Source: Euglena gracilis
Lineage: Eukaryota; Euglenida; Euglenophyceae; Euglenales
Direction of reading: 5' to 3'
Length of the DNA: 64,000 nt
NCBI GenBank assembly: GCA_039621445.1
Contig: CP154956.1
Coordinates: forward strand, 7,585,493 to 7,649,492
Both the position numbers and the translations under genes were made by a program. The first letter of the stretch is position 1. The number at the start of each line of letters is the position of its first letter. Under the pieces are notes generated by a model. That model saw only the letters and a program-made list of their open reading frames with translations, was not told the DNA's origin and ran no database searches. This document shows, one piece after another, positions 23,373 through 35,092 of this stretch.

Positions 23373-24785
23373 TGACACATTTTGCAGCACCATCAGGCAC
23401 AAGTGTCTTTTTTTGCTCAGGCGGGGTGGTCTCCAATGCAGGCTTTCTCCTCCAACAACGTTTGCGTGGCTACACCGCATCTTACGGATTGGGTGTGCTC
23501 CTTTGGCTGCCGAGAAAAACAGTGGCCGGAGGCCATTTGCTTTATTGTAGACCATTCGGGGTCTGCAGCAGGGGCGGCCAGGGCTGTTTCCCTGGCGCGC
23601 CGGGGTGTACACTTTTGTCCATGTGCCCAGCCAAGCTGTGCCCATTCACCGTGCCCTTGAAGTAAAGCACCCACTCAACCTTTGCTTTGTTTGCTCTGGG
23701 AGATCTTTGGCTGCGAAGCCACAGAAAAATCAATTTTCTATCGAAACTTGAATCAAATGGGAATGGCGCGACGGCAGCGGCCGTGGATTCACTTGGTGAC
23801 CCCTGGGGGGCATTTTACCCCTGGCCCACCAACCACTTTTTTTCAAAAACCCACCCACCCACGACCCCTTAGTTGCACTAAGGGGCTTGGCAGTTGTGTG
23901 GTGGGTGGCCAGGGACCCTTACACCAGTGCTCCTGTGTTGCTCCGCCTGGTCGGGTGAGCAACTCTGGTGGAATTCTAGCACTGTGGGGACATACACTAC
24001 ACACTCACTCAAAATCCCTTTAAGAATTTTTCTGGCCGGCCTTCGAGCCAAAATCTGACTCATGACGCACCCCCCCCCCCAGGGGGGGTCCAGCGGTCCC
24101 AACCCACCCACCCGCTCTTGAAAACCCACTTTGACGTTCCCGACACCCCAAAAAACTGACAGCAGGGTCATACTCAAGAATCAGAAAGTAGGGTGGAAAA
24201 AAATATTCTTGGCCATGACACATGATTATTCATGGTGACTCGTCATGGTTTTTGATCATTGGTGCAGTGAAGAAATTGCCCAAATTGCTTTATTTTAAAT
24301 ACCAACACTCAGGTCAAATCTGGTCAAAATTTTATCCACAGCACATCATCACAGCTTTTATCGGAAAAGTTTGGATTTAGATTTCGGTTTTAAGAATCTG
24401 TACCATGAACGTTAATGATTTTCACCGTGTGTAAAACGTTCTGCTGAGTTGGCCAGGCAAATGCCTGAAGTGATAAAATCACATCGCATGTGTGGAACTA
24501 CCAAAATTGCATGGCAGCTCACTTTCGCAAACTTCAAACAAAAAACAAGTGCGAACCAAATGGATCAAATTTGGACAGCGATGAAAACAGCTTAAAAAGC
24601 ACAGCAACATCAGCCCCAAACCTTGCCAAAAATTTCAGGTGGCAAAGCTGGCAAATGGCCAACTTCTGGGGGGCAGAGACAGGATGACATTGCCCCGTGT
24701 CACTCTGGTGGAAAAAAATGTGCTGTGACCACCGCGGGAAATCTTTGCGCTGCAGCACTGGCGCCACAGCAATTTGAATACAAGC

Positions 24786-25124
24786 CAGGCAATTGCTTAA
24801 GCACTGACCGACCCCCCCCCCCGGGGGGTGGGTGACTGGTTTTTTCAGAGTGACTGACTGGTTTTTGGCCCGGACCCCTCCCCCCCGGGGGGGGGTCGGC
24901 CAGGAGTGGGCAAAAGTGGCTTGAGTGACCCCGGCGCCGGAAAATTTTTTTGGGCCTAAAATGGCCTAAAGTGACTGGAAAGTGGCCGTTTTTCTGAGTG
25001 GCCGACCCCCCCCCCTGGGGGGGTAGTGACTGGCTGGTTTTTTGAAAATGAGTGACTGACTGGTTTTTAAAAAAGTGGAGTGACCCCCCTCCCCCCCCCC
25101 GGCGGGTCGGTAAGCAATTGTATG
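24786..25124. mobile_element. 339-bp hAT-like MITE, 8-bp duplication ATACAAGC
   Basis: The left end is CAGGCAATTGCTTA and the complement of the right end is CATACAATTGCTTA. ATACAAGC flanks both sides (24,778-24,785 and 25,125-25,132). Inside are repeated tgactgactggttttt words, C/G-runs and a ggcgccgg palindrome core. The length, the CAGG end and the 8-bp duplication fit the hAT superfamily. A related copy is at 55,823-56,133. Confidence 0.88.
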
Positions 25125-25132
25125 ATACAAGC

Positions 25133-26600
25133 ACATTCTGAACAAAAATGTCGGGAAACAAAAATAATGAGAAACCACCCAAGTTTTCCCATCATTTTTC
25201 CCCGTTATTTTCCCCTCTGCACCCATTCCACGCTCTTTGGGGGGGGGCACGTTCAGGGGTAGTCAAATTTCACACACAAAACGATGGGGGTGTGACACGT
25301 GGTGAATTTCGGTTTTTTTTAAATAAAAAGCAAAATATCAAGGGACCTAGAAGACCATCTTGTTCATTTGTTGAATTTTTTTGGTTTCTTTTTGGCCGAA
25401 AATTTATCATCAGTTAAGACTTTACCACCATTTTCCGTGAAAAGTTGAATTTGTTGAATTTTCCCAGCAGTAATTTTTCCAAAATCGAAAATTTTTTCCC
25501 ATCATTATCTTTCCTGTCAATTTCTTCCCCGTCATTTTTGTTTCCCGTCATTTTTGTCCAGACTGTGTGGACCAGTGTTCAATTTCAAGGATGCCTTATC
25601 CACTGAAAAATGTTGAAACATGCATAAGAGGCCAAATCCAGACAAATTTCTCCCAGCAAGGAAAATCAGGAGAAACCATATGTATCAGATTTCAGGGTCC
25701 CCTGCACATTTAGAGACATTTCCTGCTTTTATCAGTTTTTGTTGCATCATAATTCGGCTTGCAGGTGCCTCCGGATGCTTAATGGCTTTGTGGGGTGCTT
25801 ATGCACGCCATTATCCTGACAGCCAAGTCCTTGTGCTTGGTATGCCGCTGTACATGTACTTTACGTTTACATTTCATACTTTTGTCTTTTTGTCCTTTCT
25901 TCCTTTTCCTACTTTTTGCAAAATGGTCAGTCTCATATGCTGTCCCTGGAAAAAACTATGCTGTCATCTGGGAAAAAATATACAAGCCACTAAATTTGGT
26001 ATTTAATCAGATGTTAATTTAATATTTTGGCAGCCTTCAACTATACGACCCGTAGGTCGTCTTGTTGTACGAGGGGGGGGGACCCGGGTCCTGCATTTCG
26101 CATTTTTGGTCCCACTGTGCCAGGGAAACGCGCAGTTTCTGGGAAATTGTCGGTGGATTCGGGGAGGGATCCACTTAATTTTAGGAACAGGGAAAGGGTT
26201 TGGATTGGCACGCCAAAAGTTGGGACAAAGTTTGGCCAGAAGTTCAGTCACTTTGGGAAGATTTCTCATTTTCCCCAACTTCCCGAATTCGGCCTAGATT
26301 TTCCCTAACTTGTTCCGGAATGCGGCCTAATTTCTGCCCAAAGTCCAAAAAAAAAATGGGGGCCCGAAAGAAGACCGGTTGTAACCGTAACCCCAACATA
26401 ATCAATAGCCCCAACTTTCCCTTTTTTCACGGACAACAGAGCCTAGTCTGCTAGTTCTGGTTGTGCCCCACCACACAGCGCCAGATAGTGTTCAGCTGGC
26501 GGGCTTGCTGGCGCTATTTGAGTGAGCTGTGTTTTTCTTTTTGCTTGCTAATAGTCCTCCACTGCCGTTTGCAACTTCTGTGTTTGTTGTTGTTGTTTTA
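25133..26600. other. No recognised gene
   Basis: An AT-rich stretch with ttttcccgtcatttttg words and degenerate repeats. No motif-bearing frame was found. Confidence 0.35.
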
Positions 26601-26679
26601 ATATATATTTATTTTGTTGATGTTCTGTGTGTCTGCCATTTTCCAAATTTTGGCTGGAGTATGCAAACAGTGTATATGT

Positions 26680-26790
26680 GCACATGCATTACATATACAT
26701 ATACACATACATGTGTATGTACATATGGATATATAAACATGTGTGTACATGTATTTGTAGTTGCATATATGTGTGTATGTATACATATGG
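26680..26790. repeat. (TATACA/TGTG) microsatellite
   Basis: An alternating catacatatacac/tatgtgtgta tract. Confidence 0.9.
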
Positions 26791-27074
26791 CATAAGGGTC
26801 CCCCCCCTTCCGGCACGGACTGTGAACTTTTTTGTGAAAGGGGTTCATGGGGTTATTGAAGGAGTAGGGTTAGGGTTAGGATTTGGCCCTCTGGTCAAAC
26901 TTTAGGGCCAAAGTCATGCCGACCTTTAGGTCTAAATCCTAACCCAAACCTTACTTCTTCAATAATTCCAAAAAAAAAAACGGTTCACAAAAAGTTTCTC
27001 GGTCCGTGTTGGTAGTCCCAAACTGGACCCCTGGTATTTCAGGGGGAATACCAGTTTGGTATTTATGCCATACA
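26784..27074. mobile_element. Imperfect foldback with tatggcata ends
   Basis: The left arm runs catatggcataagggtcc...cacggactgtgaactttttt...gggttattgaaggagtaggg; the right arm carries the complements in reverse order (aatcctaaccc, cttcaataattcc, cggttcaca, ggtccgtgtt, tatgccata). The two ttaggg-like units near 26,868-26,881 lie in the arm and pair with aatcctaaccc. Confidence 0.75.
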
Positions 27075-27444
27075 CATACACACATACAGTATACACACAT
27101 AAATAACACAAAACCAAGGCGGATTTCACTCCCCCTTGGGCTTTCAAAAAAAGATTTTAAAGGATTTTGAAACCCCTTCAAGTGGTTCAAGTGCTTCCAA
27201 TGGAATTCAAGTGGGGAAGAATTCAATTCTTCCCCCCTTCTTTCTGTGTGATGGTGATAGTCATAGTGATGTTGTTTATGTGTGTGCACGGGTGTGCGCA
27301 TTTTAAGGACGTAGTTTCGGACTCCAAGGGGTGTGCACTTATTAGGGCACTGCGCACTTTTTTGGGCAAAGCCCAAAATACGTACGTTTCCCCCACTCCT
27401 TTTCCCCCCTATTTTGTGATTTCAAGCTATGAGCCAAGTGACTA

Positions 27445-27648
27445 ACGTGACCCCCCACCCTATATGTAACCCCCCCTAATTGTCGGGAGGGGGGGCGACA
27501 ATTAGGTGGGGTGCTGGGGCCACCCATCCTATGGACATGTAGGGTAAATTGAGTAACCCCCCCCTAATTGTCACCCCCCCTAATTGTCTAATTGTCGCCA
27601 GGGGAGGTCAAAACGCTCCCTCGGGGGTGCCATATGGGGGGGTCACGT
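27445..27648. mobile_element. ~204-bp MITE, TIR ACGTGACCCCCC, TA duplication
   Basis: TA then ACGTGACCCCCCACCCTATA on the left, and tatggggggggtcacgt-type complement then TA on the right. It contains ACCCCCCC ctaattgtcgg units with their complement cgacaattagg. A larger unit, 27,469-27,852, sharing ACCCCCCCCTAATT ends and also TA-flanked, overlaps it, so the true nesting is uncertain. Confidence 0.6.
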
Positions 27649-27898
27649 TATGTTTTTGGGCTTGGACGATAGAAATATTTGGTCCAAGAAGGACGATTTT
27701 GAGAATTGCGTGTGCTTTCCGACCTGAGATGTGACAGTGATTTCTCCTTTGGGGGGTACGCACTTTTTAGGGAGGTAGTTTCGGACCCTTGGGTGCGCAC
27801 GTATTAGGCACTGCACACAATTAGGGCACTGCGCACTAATTAGGGGGGGGGTTAGTCAGCGTTTTATTTGTCAGTACAATTGCACACCGTGTTTTGCT

Positions 27899-28100
27899 GT
27901 TCTCCAATGCTGAACCTCAAACCGTGCGGCGCATGATTTGGATCACCATGGACCCCCCTTCCCACACCCCCATTCTAGGCCTCGTCCCCATGACTGCGCA
28001 GAACGCCCTGTTCTTGTTCATGGCGCTGGACTTCCTGGGCATGACCTCTGGCCTTGGCTTGGCCCAGGGCGGCGGTGGATTTGTGTGTGTTTGTTAGTGT
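27899..28100 (+). CDS. Possible exon, unknown hydrophobic protein
   Basis: A compact non-repetitive frame reads MIWITMDPPS, then after a ttctag-like acceptor near 27,978 GLVPMTAQNALFLFMALDFL and GMTSGLGLAQ. The hydrophobic stretch could be a membrane segment. It runs into a TG microsatellite. I do not recognise the family, and this may be an exon of a gene otherwise unseen. Confidence 0.2.
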
Positions 28101-29233
28101 GCGTGTGTTGTGTTTATGTTAGGTGTCAGCGTGTGTGTACTGGTGTGCGTGCAGGCGCGGGTCAACAAACGTATCAGAGAGAACACAACACAATACTGGA
28201 GCAACTTCATTCTCATGCCTTTATTCCGCGCACTTCTTGTGTCAATGGAAAACCTCAACAGAATACCTTCCCCTAGGGTGCTGACTTTTTGGGATAAAAT
28301 TTCAGACTTTTTTCCTGTCAAATCCCAAGAATAATCCTCAATCACTTCGCCATATGTGCAATAACTTGCATAACCCCAGGGGGACAATCACCTGGTCACC
28401 TCGACGATTGTGATTGACTGGCTTGGCCCAAACTCACTTTTTGGGGGGCAAATAACCAGCAAAGCGACCCAGCACCGACGATGCTGCGTTTTTTTTTTCT
28501 GTGGTATTCATTGAGTTGTGTAGTGATTGTTTTATTATTTTTTGGGGACAAATTTGGGCCCAAATTTGGCCCGCTTCGGGCTTAACCTTTTTGGCCTAAA
28601 TCCAAACCCTAGCCCTGTTCTTAACCCTGAATAAAATCCTAGTCCTTATTTTTTGTATTTTGTATGGTATGTGTTGTGTGTTATATGTTATCCAAAATAT
28701 GCAACGTGCATATTACACATTACACATTGCGGATTATTGCGCATCATACTATGTTCAAATGTCCTCAAGCATACATACAAATAATATACAGGGATTCCCT
28801 CAGTTTTGTGCCACGAAAAATCACGAAAAAACACGAATCAGCACGAAAATGGAGCTTCCCCCAAAATCACGAAAAATCACGAAAAATCACGAAAAATCAC
28901 GAATGAGAATTTTTTGGGGGCAATGAAATTTTCTCTTGGAAGTGCAATTTTTTCTTTTTGGAAGTGCAAAGATATCCATTCATTCCCAGCTTGTTATCTT
29001 TTTTTTGTTTCTAGTCACTGTTTGCAGCGATGTCATCTTCTGATTCTAGTGTGCCACAAACAATGCCTGTGGCGCAAGCAAACAGCGTCGTATTTGGAAG
29101 CGTGGGGGAAAGATAACTTCGCAAAAAAGAGCCAGTCAACCAGAGGATATCTGGTTTTCTAAGGTTTTAACCATGTTGACCATGCCAACTTTTGCAAATC
29201 CTCTGACTTCAGTACCCTGGTATGTTTGAGGTA

Positions 29234-29450
29234 ACCCCCCCCCCCCCGCCAGGCCCTTGCTCCTGCACTGGCCGAATAACTTGGCGGGGGGAGGGGCAAA
29301 AAAGATGGTTCCAGTAACTTGGCACCCCCCTTTTGAGGCAAAGTTCCTTTACGACGCTGAAAAAAAAGGGCCCAAATAGCCTGGCAGGGGGGACAGGGCC
29401 AAAAGTTGGTTCCAATAACCTGGCACCCTGCCAGGTTATTTGAGGGGGTT
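29234..29450. mobile_element. 217-bp MITE, ACCCCCC end, ccaggttatt hairpins (nested)
   Basis: TA + ACCCCC at the left and GGGGGTT + TA at the right, with aataacctggca facing tgccaggttatt near the right end. An inverted copy lies at 42,844-43,080; shared inner landmarks are the ttactggaa/ggttccagtaac and aaattcctttacg/acgctgaaaa words. Confidence 0.75.
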
Positions 29451-29544
29451 TACGCGGGAGTGAGATGTGATGCAGTGCATGTCATACTCCAGTAAGTTAT
29501 GTGGAGTCATCGTACGCTGTTGGGCATTTGGCGTCAGCAACCCA

Positions 29545-29775
29545 CAAGGGTTGTCGACCCCCCCCCTCCTCCAGGGATTGATTTGCCGAAGGCGCTGGAA
29601 GAAAATTTGACTGGTTCCGAAGGTGCCAGAAGGAAAATTTTGGCCTAGAAGTGGCCAACCCCCTCTCCGGGGGGATAGTGGCTGGCTGTTTTTTTTTTCG
29701 GTTGACTGACTGGTTTTTTAGGGTCGTGGGTCCCCCCTCCCCCTTGGGGGTCTTAAATAGAGGCCTGCTTGGGTC
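29545..29775. repeat. Nested tgactgactgg MITE fragment
   Basis: The gactgactggttttt word, a gccgaaggcgctgg core and a G/C-bordered right end gtcttaaatagaggcctg place it near the 24,786 and 55,823 elements. The left end is not resolved. It sits immediately before the GLVDAKNRQ frame and may interrupt it. Confidence 0.5.
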
Positions 29776-29963
29776 TTGTGGACGCGAAGAATCGCCAGAA
29801 AGCTGGCAAGGCTCTGCGGCAGCAGAGCATCGCTTTGCATCGCAGAAAATTCAAAGCACAGCGCTTCGTATCTTCTCACCTTGAGCGTTGCATTGCATCT
29901 CTGGTTCCTCCATTTCTTCAGCACCTGATTTGGATAGAGCCAAGTCTTGTTCACCACTGTTGA
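29769..29963 (+). pseudogene. Fragment of an unknown element-encoded protein (GLVDAKNRQ)
   Basis: The frame reads GLVDAKNRQKAGKALRQQSI and continues about 45 residues. A similar peptide, GLIDVKNRQRMSSNLRQAAV, is coded in the element at 52,415-53,234; 10 of the 20 positions are identical. Both lie in elements with CAGGG ends and 7-bp duplications, so this is probably a remnant of the protein that moved them. I do not recognise it as a known transposase domain. Confidence 0.45.
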
Positions 29964-30169
29964 GGGACAGTTCTATTTTGGGTTTGATCACGTTTGCAAG
30001 TCAGTTGAATTTTTGTTGGTGGAACAACCTGAAGATTTTTCTAAGTCTTTTACAGCAGAATCCTCAGAACCGGGCGATTTTTTCGTGCCACAAAAAATCA
30101 CGAAAAATCACGAAAAATCACGAATGGCAACATGGGGTCTTCAGCACGAAACTGAGGAATCCCTGTAAT

Positions 30170-30240
30170 ATACAAACACGCACACACACAAACACGCACA
30201 AACAAACACACAACGACAACCACCAACAGTGACAGCAAAT
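30170..30240. repeat. (CA)n-rich tract
   Basis: A cacacacaaacacgcacaaac tract directly after the 7-bp duplication. Confidence 0.85.
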
Positions 30241-30437
30241 TCCACAGGATGGGCATGACTTTGTCGGAAATAGCTTTCCCGGCAGGAATCCCCCCCCCCC
30301 CCCCGCGCGCCACCGGGCCCTGCCGGGGTGGGCTTCGCAGCGCACCTCACCGGGGCGTGTGCCGGCATGGGGTCTGGGCTGCCGTTTCATTTGGGTGCCT
30401 CTCACCCACCGTCTTGGTGACATTTGTGGTTTGGAGC

Positions 30438-30724
30438 CAGGGTTTTTTTTAGGGGGGGGTAGGGTGGGTGGGTCCGGCCGAGCCCCCGGGGTCCCCCCGG
30501 ACCCCCCGGGGGGGGTCCCCCGGACGGGGAGGGATATACTTTTCGGCGCTGAAGGCGCCGAAATTTTTTGAAAAGGTGCTATTTTTGGCACCTTTCGCGA
30601 TTTTTGGCCATTTTCGGGAAAAGTGGGTGGTCCCCCCAGGACCCCCAGGGGGGGGGGGGCGGGACCCCCCGGCTGTGGATGAGGGGGGGGGGGACTCCCC
30701 CCCGGCCTTAAAAAAAAAACCCTG
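30438..30724. mobile_element. 287-bp hAT-like MITE, CAGGGTTTTTT ends
   Basis: It starts CAGGGTTTTTTTTAGG and ends CCTTAAAAAAAAAACCCTG. The flanks tttggagc (30,430-30,437) and tttggagg (30,725-30,732) match at 7 of 8 positions. It contains ttcggcgctgaaggcgccga at 30,542-30,561. The interior is closely related to 43,558-43,816. Confidence 0.85.
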
Positions 30725-30912
30725 TTTGGAGGACGACAGCTGCCTGAATCGCGGAAGGTGGTTTCTCTGGGTATAAGGAGAGCCTCGCGAACTTGCCCCC
30801 TCTCCTTTGGCGCTTTTCAGCGAACGCATTCTTGGAGACTACCGTGCGGACAACAACTGCAGGAGACGGAAATTTAAGGGAAAAATGGACGGGAAAAATT
30901 ATGCGATTATAT

Positions 30913-31356
30913 CAGGCTTTTGCTTAAGGGATTGCAGTACCCCCCCCCGGGGGGGCTGGACTGCAGCTAGTCCAAATTTGGCTAGTGGGTTTTCTAGCAG
31001 CCCCCCCCCCCCCGGGGGGGGGGTCTGCTAGCAGGGCTAGCTAGTGGAAAATTTTTTTCCAGTGACCGGCGCGAAGCGCCGAATTTTTTTTGGGACTCCC
31101 AAAAATGGCCAAAAATGCCCGTTTTTGGCATTTTTTGGGAATTTTTGGAACAGAATCAGCCAAAAACCTATTCAAAACCTCATTTTTCCTCCGGCGCTGT
31201 GCGCCGGAGGAATTTTTTTTTCCAGTTTGGGGGACCCCCGGACCCCCCCCCCCCACGGGGGGGGGAAGGGGGTCTAGCTAGTCCACTTTTTCCAGTGTCT
31301 AGCCGATTGGCTAGCCAGTACCCCCCCCCCCCCGGGGGTCCTTAAGCAAAAGCCTG
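30913..31356. mobile_element. 444-bp hAT-like MITE, 8-bp duplication GATTATAT
   Basis: TIR CAGGCTTTTGCTTAAGG faces its exact complement at the right end, and GATTATAT flanks both sides (30,905-30,912 and 31,357-31,364). Subterminal gctagtcc/ctagctagt words recur between G/C-runs at both ends. It has two internal palindromes, ggcgcgaagcgcc and ccggcgctgtgcgccgg. Confidence 0.92.
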
Positions 31357-31364
31357 GATTATAT

Positions 31365-32255
31365 TTGTCTCCCTTAATTTTTGTCCGAACTATATTGCAA
31401 TTGTGTGGAGTTCATTTTCCCGACTGCCTTGGAATACTCCTTTTTTCCAACCCCCCAGGCTTCAACACAGGGAGGAGGGGACCACAAACACATTTTTAGT
31501 GGTATTTTTTGCTATGGCGTGGTCCGCACCCCCAGAGAGTAACTCCAAAAATAAAATATGTAATAAATATAAATGTAATAAATATAATTAAAAAGAAATT
31601 GCATTCAATAGTTATCTCCTGCACTTTGCGCCCAAAATTTTTTTTGGAATAATTTGGATGTAGACAAATTTAATGGACAAAATTGTTCTGGCAAAAATGT
31701 CCAAGAAATTGGGAAAATCCTGAAAGGGTTTAAAAATGTATTGGCTGGTTTCCTGAAATATGGCATATTCATAAGTTTGGGCAGAAAAAAACCGCCTGAA
31801 CATGATTTCACCTCATAAAACGCCACCGTTCCTTGAAATTTTGGACGGTTACTTTTCGCTTTCCATTATTTTTCCAATTTTATCTTTGTATGGTTTTCAC
31901 AATATTTTCTGCCAAGGATTGCACTAAAAATGCGTCATTGGGCCCATTTTGGGGTACCGTTTTTCGGCGCTTCTGGCTCAACCTTGGCCACGTTGTTCAG
32001 GTGGGAGGGGATGCCCCCCTTTCAGGGGTCTATCTGGCTTTATGCCGACCCTCCCCCTCCATTCCCCGTTCTCATGCGGCCCCCACCACGGCCCACGCGG
32101 GTCCCCAACCCTTGGTCTGACTCATTTATTTTTTGGTCTGGTCTCAGAAATTCAAAAATATCAGAACTTGCATGATTTTTGGGGCTATTTTGACGACAGA
32201 GACCTTCACGGCCCCCGGCACTTCGGGAGGGGGCTTGGCATTCGGGGGGAGGTCT
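31365..32255. other. No recognised gene
   Basis: AT-rich at 31,540-31,830, then unique sequence; I found no supported exon. Confidence 0.35.
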
Positions 32256-32269
32256 TATTTTGAGTTTTC

Positions 32270-32432
32270 AGTCATTTATTTTATTTTATTATTTATTATT
32301 TATTTTATTTTATTTTATTGTATTATTTCTTATTTATTTTATTTTATTTTATTTATTATTTATTATTTATTTTATTTTATTTTATTATTTATTATTTATT
32401 ATTTATTTTATTTATTTTTATTTTATTTTTTG
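32270..32432. repeat. (TTTAT)n / (TTTATTA)n minisatellite
   Basis: A run of tttattttattttattattt units. A similar tract is at 63,265-63,350. Confidence 0.95.
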
Positions 32433-32446
32433 GGGGTTGGGGGGCG

Positions 32447-32552
32447 AGTTTACGGCGGCCCGCCGCGGTACTACGAGGCCCACCTCCGGCGGCAGCTGGA
32501 GGAGCAGCACAACGTGTGGCGCCGCCTGCGGAACCGCTTCCCCTGGGCGTAG
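32447..32552 (+). CDS. Possible terminal exon, unknown protein (…LRNRFPWA*)
   Basis: A GC-rich block just after the minisatellite reads GGPPRYYEAHLRRQLEEQHN then VWRRLRNRFPWA and a TAG stop. The charged amphipathic helix and the sharp composition change look like a genuine last exon. A cgag acceptor could open it near 32,449. Nothing upstream can be joined with confidence, and the family is unknown to me. Confidence 0.3.
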
Positions 32553-33261
32553 GCCCACCACACACCGCCCCCGACCTCGCTGCTGGTTGTGGCGTTCCTG
32601 TGGATTTTTTTCATTACGCAACATTGGTGTGTGTTTTGAACAATTTTTTTTTCAGACGCCATTTCTTTGCCCTTTTCTCGGCAGGCGGAGGAGGTGAAAT
32701 TCTAAGTCCTCTCAAGAAGGAATGTGTAAATTCTCGATATCAAATTCTCCGCAATCTCCCACAATTTTCTGAATTTTTTGATGACCTCCAATCACCATCC
32801 CGCCCGAGTGTAAACGTGGCCCGCCCACTTATAACTCCCCATCCTTCAACCCCCCACTTGTAACCCCCCCGGGCTCAATGACCAAACCGTGAAAAAAATG
32901 GCGAAGAAACAAGAGACAAATCGCCAAAAAATCACGAGAGTGGGTCTCCTGCCCCCCCCCCCTGGTGGACCTCCCCAGGGGTGGATGGTGGTGGACCCCC
33001 CCTCCCCCAATCTTAAAAAAAAACCCCTGCCGCCAGCCTCTGAGGCAAAAACAATAAAATTGCCCAGAATACCTTGTTTACCCCCCTGGTGCAAAAATAG
33101 GGGATATCTTTGGACCTTTTCCGGTTACACACTGAGCCTCGATTTAGCCCCCCCCCCCCGGTTATGACTCCCCCCCTCGGGGCCAGCCAGGAATCTATAA
33201 CCCCAGGGGGCAACTGGGGGTGATTTGGATGGGATGGGGCCAGGGGGTTAATGTTTCAGAC

Positions 33262-33524
33262 CAAGGATGGATATTTGATATTGGGTTTAGGGGGGGGTCC
33301 CAATAAATTTGGATATCTTGACACCCCGATATCCTCGATAAAAGTCGAGAAAACCGATATCCTCATTTTTGTGATTCGGAAAATTCCAAAATCGCCCCCA
33401 AAAACAACAAAAAAGTGCGCCCCCCCCCCAATAAAGCCGATATTTCACGATATATTTTTGGGACCCGATAAATTCAAGATCGTCAATAAGGCTTGATATG
33501 GGCCGACATCCAATATCCATCCTT
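33262..33524. mobile_element. 263-bp MITE, AAGGATGGATATT ends, 8-bp duplication TTTCAGAC
   Basis: It begins (C)AAGGATGGATATTTGATAT and ends with the approximate complement atccaatatccatcctt. TTTCAGAC flanks both sides (33,254-33,261 and 33,525-33,532). Subterminal gatatc(ctcg)/cgatat words recur on both sides. The 8-bp duplication suggests a hAT-type source, although the end differs from CAGG. Confidence 0.85.
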
Positions 33525-33539
33525 TTTCAGACAGCGGAA

Positions 33540-35000
33540 TTAGGCTCAATGACGGGTCACTCTGCAATTCCAAACTTTTGTTGTTTGTTTTTTTTCTGCT
33601 GGTGTTTCTTCACTTGCATGGGGGGTCTATTTGGCCAGGGTCCCATTATTCACATAGTTAATATTGACCTTCACAATGCCTGGAACAATGCACACATAAA
33701 CAACTCTGATTTTCCATTCTACCCACCCACCGACCACCCCATGTGCTTAAAAGAATTTTTGGATACAGGGGTTTTTGGCACCTGTTTCTGCGACCACCCC
33801 ATGGTTGGGGATTGCAGGTCATGAGGTGTGTGCAACCACCCCCCTGGTTGGGGGTTGGAGGAACCTGGTCGGTGGCCAAGGGGAGGGTCCTGTTTATGTA
33901 AAAAAGCACCAAAAATTTCGCAGCAGTTGGTGCTGGAAAAAAAGTTGCATCAAATTTGTAGTGGTTCTCATTTTGACGCAAACCTCCAACATCAGCAATG
34001 GGATCGGTGAGACAAGAAATATGCAGCATGTGCATATATGGAACAGACACAGAATATCTGGATATGGAGAACAATTGCAGCCACACTTTTTTTTTGCAAA
34101 CCCTGGCAACGTCTTCACGATGTCACCCCCCCAGCTGCACAACGCTCATTTAGAGGACCAACCTGGATTTACCCCTCCCCCCTAAATAAAGCAATCAGCA
34201 GCTCTAGCCCACCCACCTGTCTTTGAAAACCCCATAAGGCCATGGCTGTGACACATAGCAAAGCCTGTAATTACAAGCAACCCCGTGCAAGATCAGCCCC
34301 AGATATTATCAGCAAAATGTCATTGGAATGATAGAAAGAAGCGACAATGAAAGTCACCCCTGAGGACGATTTTTGGAAACTTAAATATCAGCAACTGCCC
34401 CCCCCCGGGGGGGGGCGTGCGCCATGGGTCAGTCTGGCCCAGCTGAAAGCCGGGCCGGTAAAAATTTCAAGGGTTTTTTTGGCTTCCTTTTGGTGGGTTT
34501 TTGAAAATAGTGGGTTTGGGCCCAAGAAAAAGTGCCCGTCGCCCTGGGGGCGGGGTGACTGCAGACAAAATTTTCGGTTGTGGTGAAAAATCAAGGCAAA
34601 AATATTTGGTAGAGTTTTTATTTGGGAAAATAAATTTTGGTGAAATTCGGTATTCAACCACTCGCTGGAATTATTGGGGGGCAACTGGCAGCCTGGGAGT
34701 TGGCTCATTCTCCTTCTTAACACTTTTTTGCAATGTGTCAAGTAACTTTGCACAAGCTTTTCTTTGAACAAATTGAACAAATTCTGTCATGAAAGGAAAG
34801 TATTTGCCAACATCTGCGCAATTTTCGTCATTTTTGGGCACTAGCCATTTTTTTTGTCGCTTTGGGCCGAGGCTTCACCGAAGAGGGTGCAGGAGGCCGA
34901 CAACGGTCGAAAATCCCGGTGAAAGAAACTATGGTAAAAACTAGACACTTTACCAACCTTTTTGTCCGCCGTGATATTGGTCCACCCTGTACGTGACTCT
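33540..35000. other. No recognised gene
   Basis: A gcgaccaccccatggttgggg word is partly duplicated at 33,788-33,860. A G/C-bordered repeat lies at 34,395-34,560. No supported exon was found. Confidence 0.35.
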
Positions 35001-35092
35001 ATGGCGCGGAGACCCTGCCCCCTGAAGGGGCCGTCTGACCCCGCCACCTCCCTGCCCGTGCCCCGCAGACCACCGCCCACCATCTTCACAAC

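Larger units (their letters stand above)
28789..30165 (+). mobile_element. 1.38-kb element, CAGGG ends, 7-bp duplication TAATATA
   Basis: The left end is CAGGGATTCCCTCAGTTTTG and the complement of the right end CAGGGATTCCTCAGTTTCGT. TAATATA flanks both (28,782-28,788 and 30,166-30,172). Subterminal tandem units atcacgaaaa lie at 28,815-28,905 and 30,090-30,125; they contain the inner TIR word cacgaaa. The body holds a fragment GLVDAKNRQKAGKALRQ near 29,771 that resembles GLIDVKNRQRMSSNLRQ in the 52,415-53,234 element, and two nested MITEs. Confidence 0.87.

Noticed and set aside
23185-23665. His/Thr/Val/Cys-rich frames at 23.2-23.7 kb
   Set aside because: Driven by the (CA)n microsatellite.
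26455-26530. tRNA-like hairpin (cagcgccagatag...ctggcgctattt)
   Set aside because: Only one stem pairs; no TPsiC, anticodon arm or acceptor-stem pattern.
26866-26884. Telomere-like gggttagggttagg
   Set aside because: Only two units, and they lie in the arm of a foldback (26,784-27,074) where they pair with aatcctaaccc; not a telomere or an interstitial array.
28815-28905. CRISPR-like regularly spaced repeats (atcacgaaaa; also gtgcaatttt and aataagtacg arrays)
   Set aside because: Units are contiguous 10-bp tandem words without unique spacers and sit just inside transposon TIRs in a eukaryotic context.
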